In this document: positions 30,300 through 40,238 of the stretch, one piece after another
Position numbering within the stretch: the first letter of the stretch is position 1
How the letters are laid out: each line of letters starts with the position of its first letter
NCBI GenBank assembly: GCA_963811335.1
Contig: CAWERB010000030.1
Coordinates: 124,001-188,000 of the forward strand
Reading direction: 5' to 3'
Source: Trebonia sp963811335
GTDB taxonomy: Bacteria; Actinomycetota; Actinomycetes; Streptosporangiales; Streptosporangiaceae
DNA: 64,000 nt
Translations under genes and position numbers: made by a program
Notes under the pieces: generated by a model
Databases searched by the model: none
Told to the model about the DNA's origin: nothing
What the model saw: only the letters and a program-made list of their open reading frames with translations

Positions 30300-32880
30300 C
30301 TATTCGAGGGGCTGGCGGGAGACGGCGGACGGCTGGCGGCCGCCGAGCAGCCACCCGGCGGCCGCCCCGATCAGCGGCATGCCGATGACCAGCAGGCCGA
30401 TGTCGGGCCACGGCACGTTGCCGAAGGTCTCGGATCAGGCTCGCGTGCGCCCACACGACCACGGCGAGGAAGCGCGGCCACCGTGCCGAGCGCCGCGCCG
30501 AGGAAGGCGAGCGCCCCGGCCGTGACGCCGGTCAGCGCCCGCCTGGTGCGGGCGCCCGCCCCGGTCGCGGTGAGCGTCCGCAGGTCGCGCAGGGTCTCGC
30601 TGCGGATCAGGCCGACGGTCATCGCGAGGACGGCGAGCGCGAGCAGCAGCCCGCCGATGGTCGCGCCGTTGCTGATCTGGCCGAGGCTGAGCTGGCCGGA
30701 CTTGGTCTGCGATCGTGGCGCCGAGGCCGAGCGCGGCCTGGCGGGCCGCGTTGACCTGCTGCGCGGTGAGCGCGGACGGCGCCTGGACCAGCCAGCCGAC
30801 GGGGACGGTGCGTCTCGTGCAGCGCCTTGACCGCCTGCTGGGTGATCACCGTGTTCGGCACGGAGGTGCCGGCCGCAGCTTGCTCGACCTCCTGGATGAC
30901 CGGGTTCAGTATGCACATCCCGGCCGGGCAGCGGGCGTCGGCGACGTGCCATGTGACTGCCCGTTGACCAGCGCGAGGCCGCCCGGTCGAGGGCAGCATG
31001 GGCGCGGACCGTGAGCACGTCGGCGGCCGCGCGTTCACCGAGCTCTGGCTGATGCCGAACGCTTGCAGCAGCGCCGGGGTGGCCACGAACATCATGCCGC
31101 CGAACCCCCGGCCGTGCAGCGAGAGGAGTCCGCCGGTACTGGTTCTGGGTCGGCTGCCCTGGCTCCGGCACGTTGACGCTGACCGGCACCTCGAGCTCAA
31201 GCGGCGCGGCCGCGTGCAGCTGGGCCGCGAGCGCGGCCGCCTCGGCGCGGGTCGCGGCCAGCTTGGCGGCCGGGGTGAACTGCCCTATCTCGTTCGTGGT
31301 CGGGTCGTTGCCCGGGGTGTAGAGGATGAGCTGGTTGGACGCCATGTTCGGCGCGATGTAGTCGAGCGCGTCGTCGAACCGGACGCTGGCGATCATGATC
31401 GTGATCGTGGCGAGGAAGATCGCGAAGGAGATCGCCGCCATCGCCGCGCCCGACCGTGACCGGTATCGTTCCAGGTCGCGGAGCGCGAGCCGGGTGGCCA
31501 GGGGGGCGCGCCACGCCAGCCGGGCGAGCCGGTCGACGATGAACGGCGCGAGCAGTGCGGAAGCGATCTCGCAGCAGACCAGGCCGGCGAGGATCAGGTA
31601 CCGGCCGCTGTCGCCGCCGCCGTCCCACCCGCCGGAGAAGAACAGCAGGAACAGGCCGCCGAGCAGGAACATCAGGCCGGGCCGCAGCGAGCGGGCGACG
31701 ACCTGCGGCGGGTCGACCCGCTCGGAGATCGCGGCGACCACCGGCACCTTGCTGACCGAGCGGCCCGGCCACAGGGCGGCGAGCACGGACGTGGCGACGG
31801 CGAGCAGCAGGCCGATGATCATCGCCGGCCCATGGCAGGGCGAGGGGATCGGTGCGGTGCGCGGTCGCGGCCTCCAGGTGCGGGTAGTACCAGAGCCAGC
31901 CGCCGAGCGCGGCCGCGGCGCCGAGGACCGCGCCGGCCACGCCGGCGAAGAGGCCGTCGACGATCAGCACGAACCTGACGTCGGCCTCGGTCGCGCCGAG
32001 CGAGGCGAGCATGCCGAGCGCGCGCTGCCTGCGCTGGGCCATGACGGTGAACGCGGCCGTGGCGACGAGGCCGATGAAGACCAGGCCGAGCACCGAGACG
32101 ACAAGCACCACGGTCGCCGGGGAGACGAGGCCGTTTTCAGGCTGGGGCTCGCTGACGTTCGCGCTCTTCGGTATGACGTCGCGTGACGCCGACGCGGCGG
32201 CGGAGTCCATGGAAAGCCCGAGGAAGACCCGCACGTCGCTCGGGGCGGCGAGCCTGGCCGGGCGCGACGAGGGCGAACTCGTCAAGGAGGTTGGACGGAT
32301 TCTCGACGATGCCGGTGACGGTGAAGCGCGCGCCCGGCCTCGGCGCCCGACCCGCGCCGGGACGTGCCACGTCGAGCCGATCTTCAGGCGGTAAAGCGAC
32401 GCGAGGCCCGGACGTGACCGCCACCTGGCCGGACCCTGACGGGTAACGGCCGGAGTCGAGGGCGAGCAGCAGCCGCGTGTACGGGGCTGACGGGTCCTGG
32501 GCGCGCAGGTCGGCGCCGCCGGCCTGGCCGGTCGTGATCGACTCGTCGTAGACGACGCTCGCCGTCCCGTAGGCCTTCTCGATCTTCGCGATGACGCCGG
32601 GCAGGCCGGGCGTGCTCCCCGGCAGCTCGATCAGCGTCTGCGCCGTGCCGAAGGTTCCCGCGTGCGGCGTGCCGGGCGTCGCGGAGGCGATCGCGATGCC
32701 GAGCAGCGTCGCGGCGGACGCCACCGCGATCAGCAGGACGATCAGGATCCGCTGCTTCCACTCGCGCAGCGCGAGGCGCAGCGCCCAGCGGGAAAGCGCA
32801 CGGCGGGCCATCGCGGCGCGGCGCGGGTCCTCGGGCTCGCGGATCGGGCGGTCCTCCCGCGCGTACATGACCATGCTCAT
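30300..32880 (-). pseudogene. FtsX-family ABC transporter permease, reading frame broken many times
   Basis: Coding similarity runs in order along the interval: REWKQRILIVLLIAVASAATLL at the N-terminus, a periplasmic domain, the membrane pair VVLVVSVLGLVFIGLVATAAF and MAQRRQRALGMLASLGATEADVR (FtsX core), and a second FtsX unit ending PWPDIGLLVIGMPLIGAAAGWLL before a stop at 30300-30302. An intact version would have about 850 residues and eight to ten helices. The frame changes near 32,390, 32,270, 31,830, 31,160 and 31,020, and again toward 30,400. The start overlaps the ATPase stop by four bases (ATGA). Such transporters often export lipids or antimicrobials. The breaks may be assembly errors. 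Confidence 0.75.
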
Positions 32881-33593
32881 GACGACTGCTCCAGCAACGT
32901 CTCCGGGCCCGCCGGGGCCGCGGTCTGGTCGACGACGCGGCCGTCGCGCAGGAACACAACGCGGTCCGCCCAGGAGGCGAGTTGCGCGTCGTGGGTGACG
33001 ACCACGGCGGCGACGCCGCGCTTGCAGTAGCTGTGGATGAGCCGCATCACGGCCTCGCCGTTCGCGGAGTCGAGCGCGCCCGACGGCTCGTCGGCGAGCA
33101 GCAGCGACCGCTCCCCCACCACCGCGCGGGCGATCGCGACGCGCTGCCGCTCGCCGCCGGACATCTGGTCGGGGAAGTGGCTGGCCCTCATCCTGAGGTC
33201 GAGCTCGTCAAGCGCCTTGAGGGCGGCGAGATGGGCCTTGCGCATGGATGTGCCGTCCAGTTCGAGTGGCAGCGACACGTTCTCCGCCGCGGTAAGGCCG
33301 GGCAGCAGGTTGAAGTCCTGGAAGACGTAGCCGATCGCGCGGCGGCGGATCCGGGACTTGGCGCCGCCGGACATCCGCAGCGTGTCCTCGCCGTTGACGA
33401 GGACCGCGCCCGATGTCGGCTCCTCCAGCGTGCCGGCGATCGTCAGCAGCGAGGACTTGCCGGATCCGGACGGGCCCATGACGGCGACCATCTCGCCGGA
33501 CTTGACGCTCAGCGAGACGTCGCGCAGCGCCTGCACCTCCGCGGCGCCACGGCCATAGACCTTGGATATGGATCGTAGTTCGAGGACGCTCAT
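32877..33593 (-). CDS. ABC transporter ATP-binding protein (MacB/LolD type)
   Basis: This 238-residue ATPase has Walker A GPSGSGKSS, Q-loop FQDFNLLPG, signature MSGGERQR and Walker B SLLLADEPSGALD, with the switch His in VVTHD. Its closest relatives pair with FtsX-type permeases, and that permease is encoded directly downstream. ATG 33593 overlaps the PadR stop by four bases. The three genes form a regulator-ATPase-permease operon. Confidence 0.93.
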   Translation of the reverse strand: MSVLELRSISKVYGRGAAEVQALRDVSLSVKSGEMVAVMGPSGSGKSSLLTIAGTLEEPTSGAVLVNGEDTLRMSGGAKSRIRRRAIGYVFQDFNLLPGLTAAENVSLPLELDGTSMRKAHLAALKALDELDLRMRASHFPDQMSGGERQRVAIARAVVGERSLLLADEPSGALDSANGEAVMRLIHSYCKRGVAAVVVTHDAQLASWADRVVFLRDGRVVDQTAAPAGPETLLEQSS

Positions 33594-34197
33594 CGCCTTA
33601 CTCCCAACTTGGGTCGGACAGGCAGCCCGGCGCCCGCCGGGGCGGCGGGGCGAGCGGGGTTCCATCCGTCGGCCTGGGCGCGGCGCAGCCGCCCTTCCGC
33701 CGCGTCGAGCCAGCGGACCACGGAGTCGACACGGAACAACTCGGAGTCGACGACCAGCGAGAACGCGATGTCCCTGCCGTTGTCGTCCTCCTTGAGCCTG
33801 GTCCACTCCTGCATGAGCTGGACCAGGTAGCGGCGGTGCGCCTGGATGATCTCTGACACGTCGGTGCCGGGCACCCGGACCGCGATCAGCACCTTCATCA
33901 CCAGGTCGTCGCGCGGCGGTACCGACAGGTCAGGCGGGACGCGCAGCCACTGGGCAAGCTCGTCGAGCCGGCCTCGGTGATGCGGTAGGCCTTCTGCGGT
34001 CCTGGCTCGCCGCCAGACTCGCCGTCGCCTGCCGCGGTGACCAGGCCGTCGCGCTCCAGCCGCTGCAGCGTCGTGTAGACCTGGCCGACATTCAGCGGCC
34101 AGACCTGGCCGGTGTTCGCCTCGAACTCCTCGCGGAGCTGGAGGCCGTACTTGGGACTCTCGCTGAGCAGCGCGAGCAGCGCGTGCCTTACGCTCAT
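33590..34197 (-). CDS. PadR-family transcriptional regulator, frame break at about 33,970
   Basis: The N-terminal winged helix is typical of PadR: SVRHALLALLSESPKYGLQLREEFEA, split here as SVRHALLALLSESP and KYGLQLREEFEA, then VYTTLQRLERDGLV. The C-terminal helical dimerisation region (VSEIIQAHRRYLVQLMQEWT) follows in another frame. A single indel near GAGGCCGGC joins them as ITEAGRLDELAQWLRVPPD. The gene heads the ABC operon with a four-base overlap, so it most likely represses this transporter in response to a compound the transporter exports. Confidence 0.85.
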
Positions 34198-34235
34198 GAA
34201 CACCCCCGGGAGAAGTATTAAACCCTGTATAGCTG

Positions 34236-34250
34236 CGAGTAGCATACTCG
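34236..34250. promoter_or_regulatory. Operator-like palindrome upstream of padR
   Basis: CGAGTA-GCA-TACTCG is a perfect 6-3-6 repeat flanked on both sides by TATA-type sequence, 39 bases before the padR start. It lies between padR and the divergent DsbA-family gene. Autorepression by the PadR protein is likely but inferred. Confidence 0.4.
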
Positions 34251-34330
34251 GTATATAGGCGAGACTGTCACCACCCCGCGACAGGATGGGGGAAATGTCA
34301 GGGTTTACCCGGAGTACTAGAGTGGGTGAC

Positions 34331-34957
34331 ATGACAGCTACTTCTGCCGCCAAGCCCGTTGTCGACTTCTACTTCGACCCGCAGTGCCCGTTCGCCTGGG
34401 TCAGCTCGCGCTGGATCCTCGAGGTGGAGAAGGAGCGCGACATCGACCTGTCCTTCCGCGTCATGTCGCTGTCGGTGCTCAACTCCGGCCGCGAGGGGCT
34501 TCCCGAGCGGTACAAGGAGATGCTCGGCCGGGGCTGGGGCCCGGTCCGCGTCTGCATCGCCGCGGAGCAGAAGTACGGGACCGCCGTCCTGCGTGACCTG
34601 TACACCGCCCTCGGCACCAAGCACCACATCGAGAAGCGCGACTGGGACCACGACCTCTTCGTCGAGGCGCTTACCGAGTGCGGCCTCGACCCGGCGCTCG
34701 CGTCCGCGGCGGACTCGACCGAGTTCGACGAGGCGCTGGTCGCGTCGCACCACCGCGGCATGGACCCGGTCGGCGACGAGGTGGGCACGCCGACCATCCA
34801 CATCGACGGCGTGGCGTTCTTCGGCCCGGTGATCACCCGGGTGCCGCGCGGCGAGGAGGCGGTCCGGATGTTCGACGGCGCGTACGCGCTGGCGTCCAAC
34901 CCGTACTTCTTCGAGCTCAAGCGGACCAGGACCGAGTTGCCGCAGGTCGACAGCTGA
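34331..34957 (+). CDS. DsbA-family oxidoreductase, Rv2466c-like
   Basis: This 208-residue thioredoxin-fold protein has the active-site sequence DPQCPFAW with Cys19, and the cis-proline loop VGTPTIHIDG. The length and motif match the mycobacterial mycothiol-dependent nitroreductase family (Rv2466c), a DsbA-like group without an export signal. It would therefore act in the cytosol with mycothiol. I chose ATG 34331 because the longer frame (to 34286) adds a tail unlike the family. It is divergent from the padR operon. Confidence 0.85.
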   Translation: MTATSAAKPVVDFYFDPQCPFAWVSSRWILEVEKERDIDLSFRVMSLSVLNSGREGLPERYKEMLGRGWGPVRVCIAAEQKYGTAVLRDLYTALGTKHHIEKRDWDHDLFVEALTECGLDPALASAADSTEFDEALVASHHRGMDPVGDEVGTPTIHIDGVAFFGPVITRVPRGEEAVRMFDGAYALASNPYFFELKRTRTELPQVDS

Positions 34958-35037
34958 GGACGGGCACGCACGCCGGCCCCGCCCGCGCGGAGGCTTACCC
35001 TCAGCGGGCGCTCAGCCCGGGTGGGTAGGTTTAGCGG

Positions 35038-36073
35038 GTGGTCACACTCGGGCTGGCGGGCGTTGTCTTCCTCGTGTTCCTGGCGGGGGTGGCCCGCGAG
35101 CCGCGGGCCTTCGGCAACGCGGTGCTGCTCGGGCTGGCGCTGGCGCTCGGGGCGCTCGGCCTCGCCGAGCGGCTTGCGCACACGCCGGGGCGGGACGCGC
35201 ACCTGCTGCTGCTCGCCCTCGTGCTCGCCGTGGCGCTGGTGCCGTTCTTGACCGGCTGCTACCTGCTAGTCAACGGGGTCACCATGATCCGCAGGGAGAG
35301 CCTGCGGCCGGGCAACCTGCTGTCCCTGCTGGCCGGTACGGCGGTCTTCGTGGTGATCGGGCTGGACATCGCCGCGGGCCGGGCGGAGGACGTGGAGCTG
35401 TCCCTGTTCGCCACGGTCGCCACCCTGGTGTTCGGGTACGTCTCCTTCCTGCTCGTCTCGTACGTCTGCTACGCGTTCGTGTACGGGCTGGTGGCGCGGG
35501 CCGGCGGGTCGGATTTCGTGGTCGTGCTCGGGGCCGGGCTCGGCCCGGGCGGGCAGGTGCCGCCGCTGCTCGCCAGCCGGCTCGACCGGGGACACGGCAT
35601 CTGGGCGGCGCTGAGCCGGCGGGCCACCGGGCCCGGGCCGCTGCTGATCGTCTCCGGTGGCCAGGGGGACGACGAGCGGGAGCCCGAGGCCGCCGCGATG
35701 GCCTCCTACCTGACGGCGCGCGGCTTTCCCGCCGACCACCTGCTGCTTGAGGACCGGTCGCGGAGCACCGAGGAGAACCTGCTGTTCAGCAAGGCGATCA
35801 TGGACCAGGTTCGCCCCCGCGCCCGGTGCACGATCGTGACCAGCGACTTCCACGCCTTCCGTGCCGCCATGATCGCGCGCCGCCTCGGCATCCGCGGGCA
35901 GGTGGCCGGCGCGCGGGTGGCCGGATACTACCGGCCGAGCGGGATGCTGCGGGAGTTCGCGGCGGTGTTCCTGCGGGTACTGGGCGGTGAACCTGGTGAT
36001 CTGCGCGTTGCTCGTCTGCGTTCCCGTCGGCTACGCGGTGCTGCGTTACGCCGTGCCGGCGCTCCACGGCTGA
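35038..36073 (+). CDS. YdcF-family (DUF218) membrane protein, frame break near C-terminus
   Basis: The N-terminal ~150 residues hold four membrane helices, followed by the DUF218 domain: FVVVLGAGLGPGGQVPPLLASRL, LLIVSGGQGDDEREPEA, LLEDRSRSTEENLLFSK, and VTSDFHAFRA. Homologues are linked to envelope or peptidoglycan processes without a settled reaction. In the listed frame the protein would run on into the next gene as a chimera. A shift near 35,985 gives NLVICALLVCVPVGYAVLRYA, the expected last helix, and a stop at 36071-36073, which I use. GTG 35038 lies close behind a TAGGTT -10-like box. Confidence 0.8.
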
Positions 36074-36189
36074 CGGCGCCGCCTTCCGCCGCTGACCGGG
36101 CCAAAATTCCAGGCCAGAACGGGGCAGCCAGCCTCCGTTCCGCGGTTATTCATTCGACCACGGCGCGGGCCGCGGGGCAGGATGCTGGC

Positions 36190-36927
36190 ATGGCCACTGT
36201 CTTGTGGGGACCGGAGATCGCCGCGGCCTACGACGCGGCGAGCGCCGAGATGTTCGCGCCCGCGGTGCTCGGGCCCGCCGTGGACGTGCTCGCCTCGCTG
36301 GCCGGCGACGGGGCCGCGCTGGAGTTCGCCGCCGGGACCGGGCGGGTGGCGCTGCCGCTGAGCGAGCGCGGGGTTCCGGTCGCGGGGATCGAGCTGTCGC
36401 CTGACATGGCCGCCGTGCTGCGGGCCAAGCCCGGCGCGCCGGCCGTGCCCGTGACGATCGGGGACATGGCCACGACGCGGGTCCCCGGCGACTTCTCGCT
36501 CGTGTACCTGGTGTTCAACACGATCATGAACGTCACCACGCAGGACGAGCAAGTCGCGGTGTTCGCGAACGCGGCGGCGCACCTGGTCCCCGGGGGGCGG
36601 TTCGTGGTGGAAGTCGGGCTGCCGCCGGTGTCCGGCCTGCCCGTCACCGAGCTTGGCCGCGTCTTCGACGTCTCACCCGGTCACGTCGGGATCGATACCA
36701 TCGACGACCCGGTCGCGCAGATCATCTCTTCCCACCACTGGACGCTGCTCGACGGGCAGTGGCGCCGCAGTTCCGCGCCGTACCGTTACGTCTGGCCGTC
36801 CGAGCTTGACCTGATGGGGAGGCTTGCCGGGTTCCGGCTCGAGCACCGCTGGGCGGGGTGGGACAAGGCACCGTTCACCGCCGCGAGCACCAGCCAGGTG
36901 GCGGTGTACCGGCTTCTGCCACGATAG
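36190..36927 (+). CDS. Class I SAM-dependent methyltransferase
   Basis: This 245-residue protein has the SAM motif LEFAAGTGRVALPLS (motif I) and the acidic motif II VAGIELSPDM. Motif III is FSLVYLVFNTIMN and the post-motif is HLVPGGRFVVEV. No substrate domain is recognisable. ATG 36190 is chosen because the upstream in-frame sequence belongs to the broken YdcF gene; the frames match only by chance. It is probably a cytosolic small-molecule methylase. Confidence 0.88.
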   Translation: MATVLWGPEIAAAYDAASAEMFAPAVLGPAVDVLASLAGDGAALEFAAGTGRVALPLSERGVPVAGIELSPDMAAVLRAKPGAPAVPVTIGDMATTRVPGDFSLVYLVFNTIMNVTTQDEQVAVFANAAAHLVPGGRFVVEVGLPPVSGLPVTELGRVFDVSPGHVGIDTIDDPVAQIISSHHWTLLDGQWRRSSAPYRYVWPSELDLMGRLAGFRLEHRWAGWDKAPFTAASTSQVAVYRLLPR

Positions 36928-36970
36928 GGGCGGCGGGCGGTGCGGCGCCTGACGGCGGGAGGCTGACGGC

Positions 36971-37840
36971 ATGGCGGTTGACGGGTTTGAGCTGGCTTAC
37001 GACCGGGCAGGCAGCGGGCCGGCGGTGGTGCTGCTGCACGGCTGGCCAGGGGACCGTACCGACTACCGCGACCTGGTGCCGCTGCTGCCCGGGTGCGAGG
37101 TCGTCGTCCCCGACCTGCGCGGGTTCGGGCATTCAGACAAGCACCCGGCCGACCCGGCCGGGCAGTACAGCGGGCCGGCGCAGGCGCGCAGCGTCGCGGA
37201 CCTGATCACCTCGCTCGGCATTTCCCGGGCGGTCGTCGTCGGGTACGACATCGGCAGCCGGATCGCGCAGGCCCTGGCCCGGTCCCGCCCCGACCTGGTT
37301 AGCGCGCTGGTGATCACCCCGCCGGTGCCCGGGGTGGGCACCCGCGTCTTCGGTGCGGTGCCGCTGCGGGAGTTCTGGTACCAGGCGTTCCACCGGCTGC
37401 CGCTGTCCGAGGAGCTCATCGACGGCAACCCGGACGCGGTGCGCGCCTACCTGCGGCACTTCTGGGAGCACTGGTCAGGGCCGGAGTTCACGGTGTCCGA
37501 GGAGCACCTCGACCACCTGGTCTCCGTCTACGGTCCGCCCGGCGCGTTCACCGCCTCCGTGCAGTGGTACCGGGCCGGCGGCGGGACCACGACGATGGCC
37601 GCCTCCGAGACCGCGCCCGCGTCCGAGGACCGGCTGGCGACACCCGCCGTCGTGCTGTGGCCGGAGCATGACCCGTTGTTCCCCCGGGAGTGGTCGGACC
37701 GGATCGACGCGTTCTTCAGCCGGGCCCGGCTCCGCTTCGTGGACGGCGTGGGTCACTACGCGCCGCTTGAGTACCCGGCGGTGATCGCGGAAGAAGTCCG
37801 CGGGTTCCTCGCCTGGTCTCCCGCGGTCACGGCAGGGTAG
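36971..37840 (+). CDS. Alpha/beta hydrolase, epoxide hydrolase or dehalogenase type
   Basis: This 289-residue protein has the oxyanion motif HGWPG (residues 23-27). The nucleophile elbow is GYDIG, with Asp93 in place of Ser, and the catalytic His is in VGHYAPLEYP. Asp nucleophiles mark epoxide hydrolases and haloalkane or haloacetate dehalogenases. HGWPG with an uncharged cap favours the epoxide hydrolase side, but the substrate is open. It lies 43 bases after the methyltransferase and may share its transcript. Confidence 0.87.
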   Translation: MAVDGFELAYDRAGSGPAVVLLHGWPGDRTDYRDLVPLLPGCEVVVPDLRGFGHSDKHPADPAGQYSGPAQARSVADLITSLGISRAVVVGYDIGSRIAQALARSRPDLVSALVITPPVPGVGTRVFGAVPLREFWYQAFHRLPLSEELIDGNPDAVRAYLRHFWEHWSGPEFTVSEEHLDHLVSVYGPPGAFTASVQWYRAGGGTTTMAASETAPASEDRLATPAVVLWPEHDPLFPREWSDRIDAFFSRARLRFVDGVGHYAPLEYPAVIAEEVRGFLAWSPAVTAG

Positions 37841-37939
37841 CCAGCCCGGCACCCGCCGTCCGGGGACCGAGGTCTACTGGCTGCTGTCCTGAGACTCGCG
37901 GGCCCAGGGACCGCCGGCCGCCGGCCTGCGAGCCTGCCG

Positions 37940-38782
37940 TCACGGCCAGCCTGCGCCTGGGACGTCGACGTCGACGGCCAGTACCTGACCGCTGCCCGGG
38001 GTGACCAGGTTTGCCTCGGTCATGCCGCGCCATTCCGCGGCGGTGATGAACAGGGTCGTCCCGCGCGGGCCACCGAGCGCGCAGGCGAAGCCCCCGCGGT
38101 CCAGTGGCACCGTGGCGAGCTCGGCGCCGCCCTCCGCGACGCGGGCGCACCGCCTGCCGGGGACCTCGGCGTACCAGACGGCGTTCTCCGCGTCTACGCA
38201 GATGCCGTCCGGCGCGGAGTCCCCGAGGTCGGCCCAGGTCCGGCGGCGCGACAGGCTGCCGTCCGCGGCGATGTCGAAGGCGACGAGCTGGCGGCGGTAG
38301 GAGTCGGCGACGATCAGCGTGGCGTTGTCTGCGGTCACCGCCATCCCGTTGGGGAATGCGATGTCGTCGGCCACCTGACGGACCGTGCCGTCGGGCGCCA
38401 CCAGCGTCACCCCGCCGGGGCGGAACTCCTCGCCCGCGAGCGGGTTGAAACCCGCCCCGTTCACGTAGACGTTGCCCCGGCCGTCGGCCACGACGTCGTT
38501 CCAGCCGGGACGGCCCAGGTCGGCGTGGGTGACCAGGGAGCCGTCCGGTTCCACGCGCAGCACCAGGCCGTCGGGCGACGAGACCACGACGAGCCTCCCG
38601 TCGGGCAGCCAGGCGGTGCACAGCGGCAGCGACTTCACCCGCGTGACCACCTCAGGCCGGCCGTCCAGGCCGGCGCGGAGCACCTCGCCGGCCGACCAGT
38701 CCGAGAAGTACAGCCTGTCCTCGTGCCAGCGCGGCGACTCCACGAGTCCCCGGCCGTCAATCAGCGTGCGCAACTCGTCCAT
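37940..38782 (-). CDS. SMP-30/gluconolactonase-family protein
   Basis: This 280-residue six-bladed propeller has the metal-site residues expected for the family: Glu in VESPRWHED, Asn in GWNDVVADG, Asn in AFPNGMAV and Asp in VADSYRRQL. Known members hydrolyse sugar lactones or organophosphates with a divalent cation. The protein lacks a signal peptide. The lactone substrate cannot be told from the sequence. It converges on the hydrolase gene with a 99-base gap. Confidence 0.88.
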   Translation of the reverse strand: MDELRTLIDGRGLVESPRWHEDRLYFSDWSAGEVLRAGLDGRPEVVTRVKSLPLCTAWLPDGRLVVVSSPDGLVLRVEPDGSLVTHADLGRPGWNDVVADGRGNVYVNGAGFNPLAGEEFRPGGVTLVAPDGTVRQVADDIAFPNGMAVTADNATLIVADSYRRQLVAFDIAADGSLSRRRTWADLGDSAPDGICVDAENAVWYAEVPGRRCARVAEGGAELATVPLDRGGFACALGGPRGTTLFITAAEWRGMTEANLVTPGSGQVLAVDVDVPGAGWP

Positions 38783-38965
38783 TGTTTACCCCGTTCGCGG
38801 TGCCTCCTGAGATCCTGACTTCCCCATGACGATCGGCCGGTCACGTTCTCGTCAGCTTCGCCAGCCAAAGTTCACGGTGCCCCCGTGATGCCGGGCGTAT
38901 CCGGCACGGCACAGTCGTCCTCAGTAAGGCTGACAGGAGAGCAGCCGACTACGGGGAGATTTCTC

Positions 38966-39339
38966 ATGATGTTCCTAGACTGCCCGGCCTACCTGGACGG
39001 AGGGGGGCGCGACGCTGCGGCCTGCCCGCCGAGGTGGAGGACCGGGTCACGATGCGGTCGACGGACGGCCCGGTCCAGATGCTGAAGATCAGGTGCCCGG
39101 CCGGCCACTGCTTCAACGGGCCGCTCGATTCGCTGGGGCTGCCCGCCCCGGCCGGGGTGAGCGAGGTTACTGCTGCCACCCGGAGCGGGGACGGGCCCGC
39201 CGAGACAGTGAGCCGCCTCCGTCTGAAGGATGATCTTGGTCTTAATCCCACACCGGGACCGCGGACTCCCGCACCGAGCCGTCGCGGGCGAACACCAGGA
39301 AGCGGTCGAACGAGTCGGCGAACCAGCGGTCGTGCGTGA
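38966..39339 (+). CDS. Small conserved actinobacterial Cys-rich protein, frame break in a G6 run
   Basis: MMFLDCPAYLDGGG starts at 38966, and CGLPAEVEDRVTMRSTDGP followed by KIRCPAGHCFNGPLDSL continues in another frame after GGGGGG (39002-39007). I recall the pattern LDCPAYLD...CGLPAEVE...STDG...KIRCPRGHWFNGP from a family of ~60-residue streptomycete proteins. The four cysteines and a His suggest a zinc ribbon. The native stop is unclear: the current frame continues to 39339 and overlaps the ABC-F gene antisense, so the tail after about 39180 is probably not real. Function is unknown. Confidence 0.5.
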
Positions 39340-40112
39340 CGGCGAGGACCGTGCCCTGGTAGGCCTCGAGGCCCGCCTGAAGCGCGTCGGCGGACGGCCG
39401 GTCCAGGTTGTCGGTCGGCTCGTCGAGCAGCAGCAGGGTCGCGCCGCCGAGTTCGAGCAGCAGGATCTGCAGCCGCGCCTGCTGGCCGTCGGACAGCGTG
39501 CCGAACGGCTGGCGCGCGCACTTGTGCAACTCGTAGCGCGCGAGGGCCTTCATCGCCTCGGTCATCAGCCGCGCGTGCTCGGTCATCACGATCTCGACGG
39601 GGGTGCGGCCGGCCAGGTCGGGGCGGGCGTGGGTCTGCGCGAACATGCCGGGGACCACGCGGGCCCCCGAGCCGCGCGCTGCCCGCGTGCGGCAGCGGCT
39701 CCCGGGCCAGCAGCCTCAGGAAGGTGGACTTGCCGCTGCCGTTGCCGCCGAGCACCGCGACCCGGTCGCCGTACCAGATCTCGCTGCGGAACGGGAGCGT
39801 GGTCCCATTGACCGCCAGGTCTTCCACCATCACGGCGCGGCGGCCGGTCCGCGCGCCCGTCAGGCGCACCTTGATGTGCTGCTCGCGCGGCGGCTCCTCC
39901 GGCGGCCCCGCCTCCTCGAACTTCGCCAGCCGGGTCATCGCCGCCTGCAGCCGGGAGGCCATGCCGTCGTTGTGGCTGGCCTTGACCCGGTACATGCGGA
40001 CGAGTTCCCTGAGTTTCTCGTGCTCCTCATCCCGGCGGCGGCGCAGTTCCTCGAGCCGCTCGATGCGCATCTGCCTGGCCTGCGCGTAGGTCTTGAAGCC
40101 GCCGCCGTGCAC
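39242..40112 (-). pseudogene. ABC-F family ATPase, N-terminal half missing and frame break in a C5/G5 run
   Basis: ABC-F proteins normally have two ATPase domains (~530 residues) joined by a charged linker. This one begins at the end of domain 1 (KTWVHGGGFKTYAQARQMRI), keeps the linker (RRRRDEEHEKLREL) and has only domain 2: Walker A GGNGSGKST, signature LSDGQQARL and Walker B LLLLDEPTDNLD. The frame changes at 39,664-39,668 (CCCCC). The residue pattern of domain 1 can be followed up to about 40,165, after which a methyltransferase gene begins, so a ~750-base deletion is likely. Family members protect ribosomes from antibiotics or regulate translation; this copy is probably inactive. Confidence 0.7.
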
Positions 40113-40238
40113 CCACGTCTTGCCGTCCTCGACGGTGACGCGCCGGACCGTACCTGGCGGCGGGCCGGCCTGGCAACGTGATTTCGCCGTGGCAGCGTAC
40201 TGATGCTGCGACGGCGCGCGTCAGTGCATAGTGGACGG

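Noticed and set aside
35038..36927. Single 629-residue YdcF-methyltransferase fusion
   Set aside because: The join is an out-of-frame, Arg-rich stretch. YdcF's natural last helix and stop occur in another frame, and the methyltransferase has its own start.
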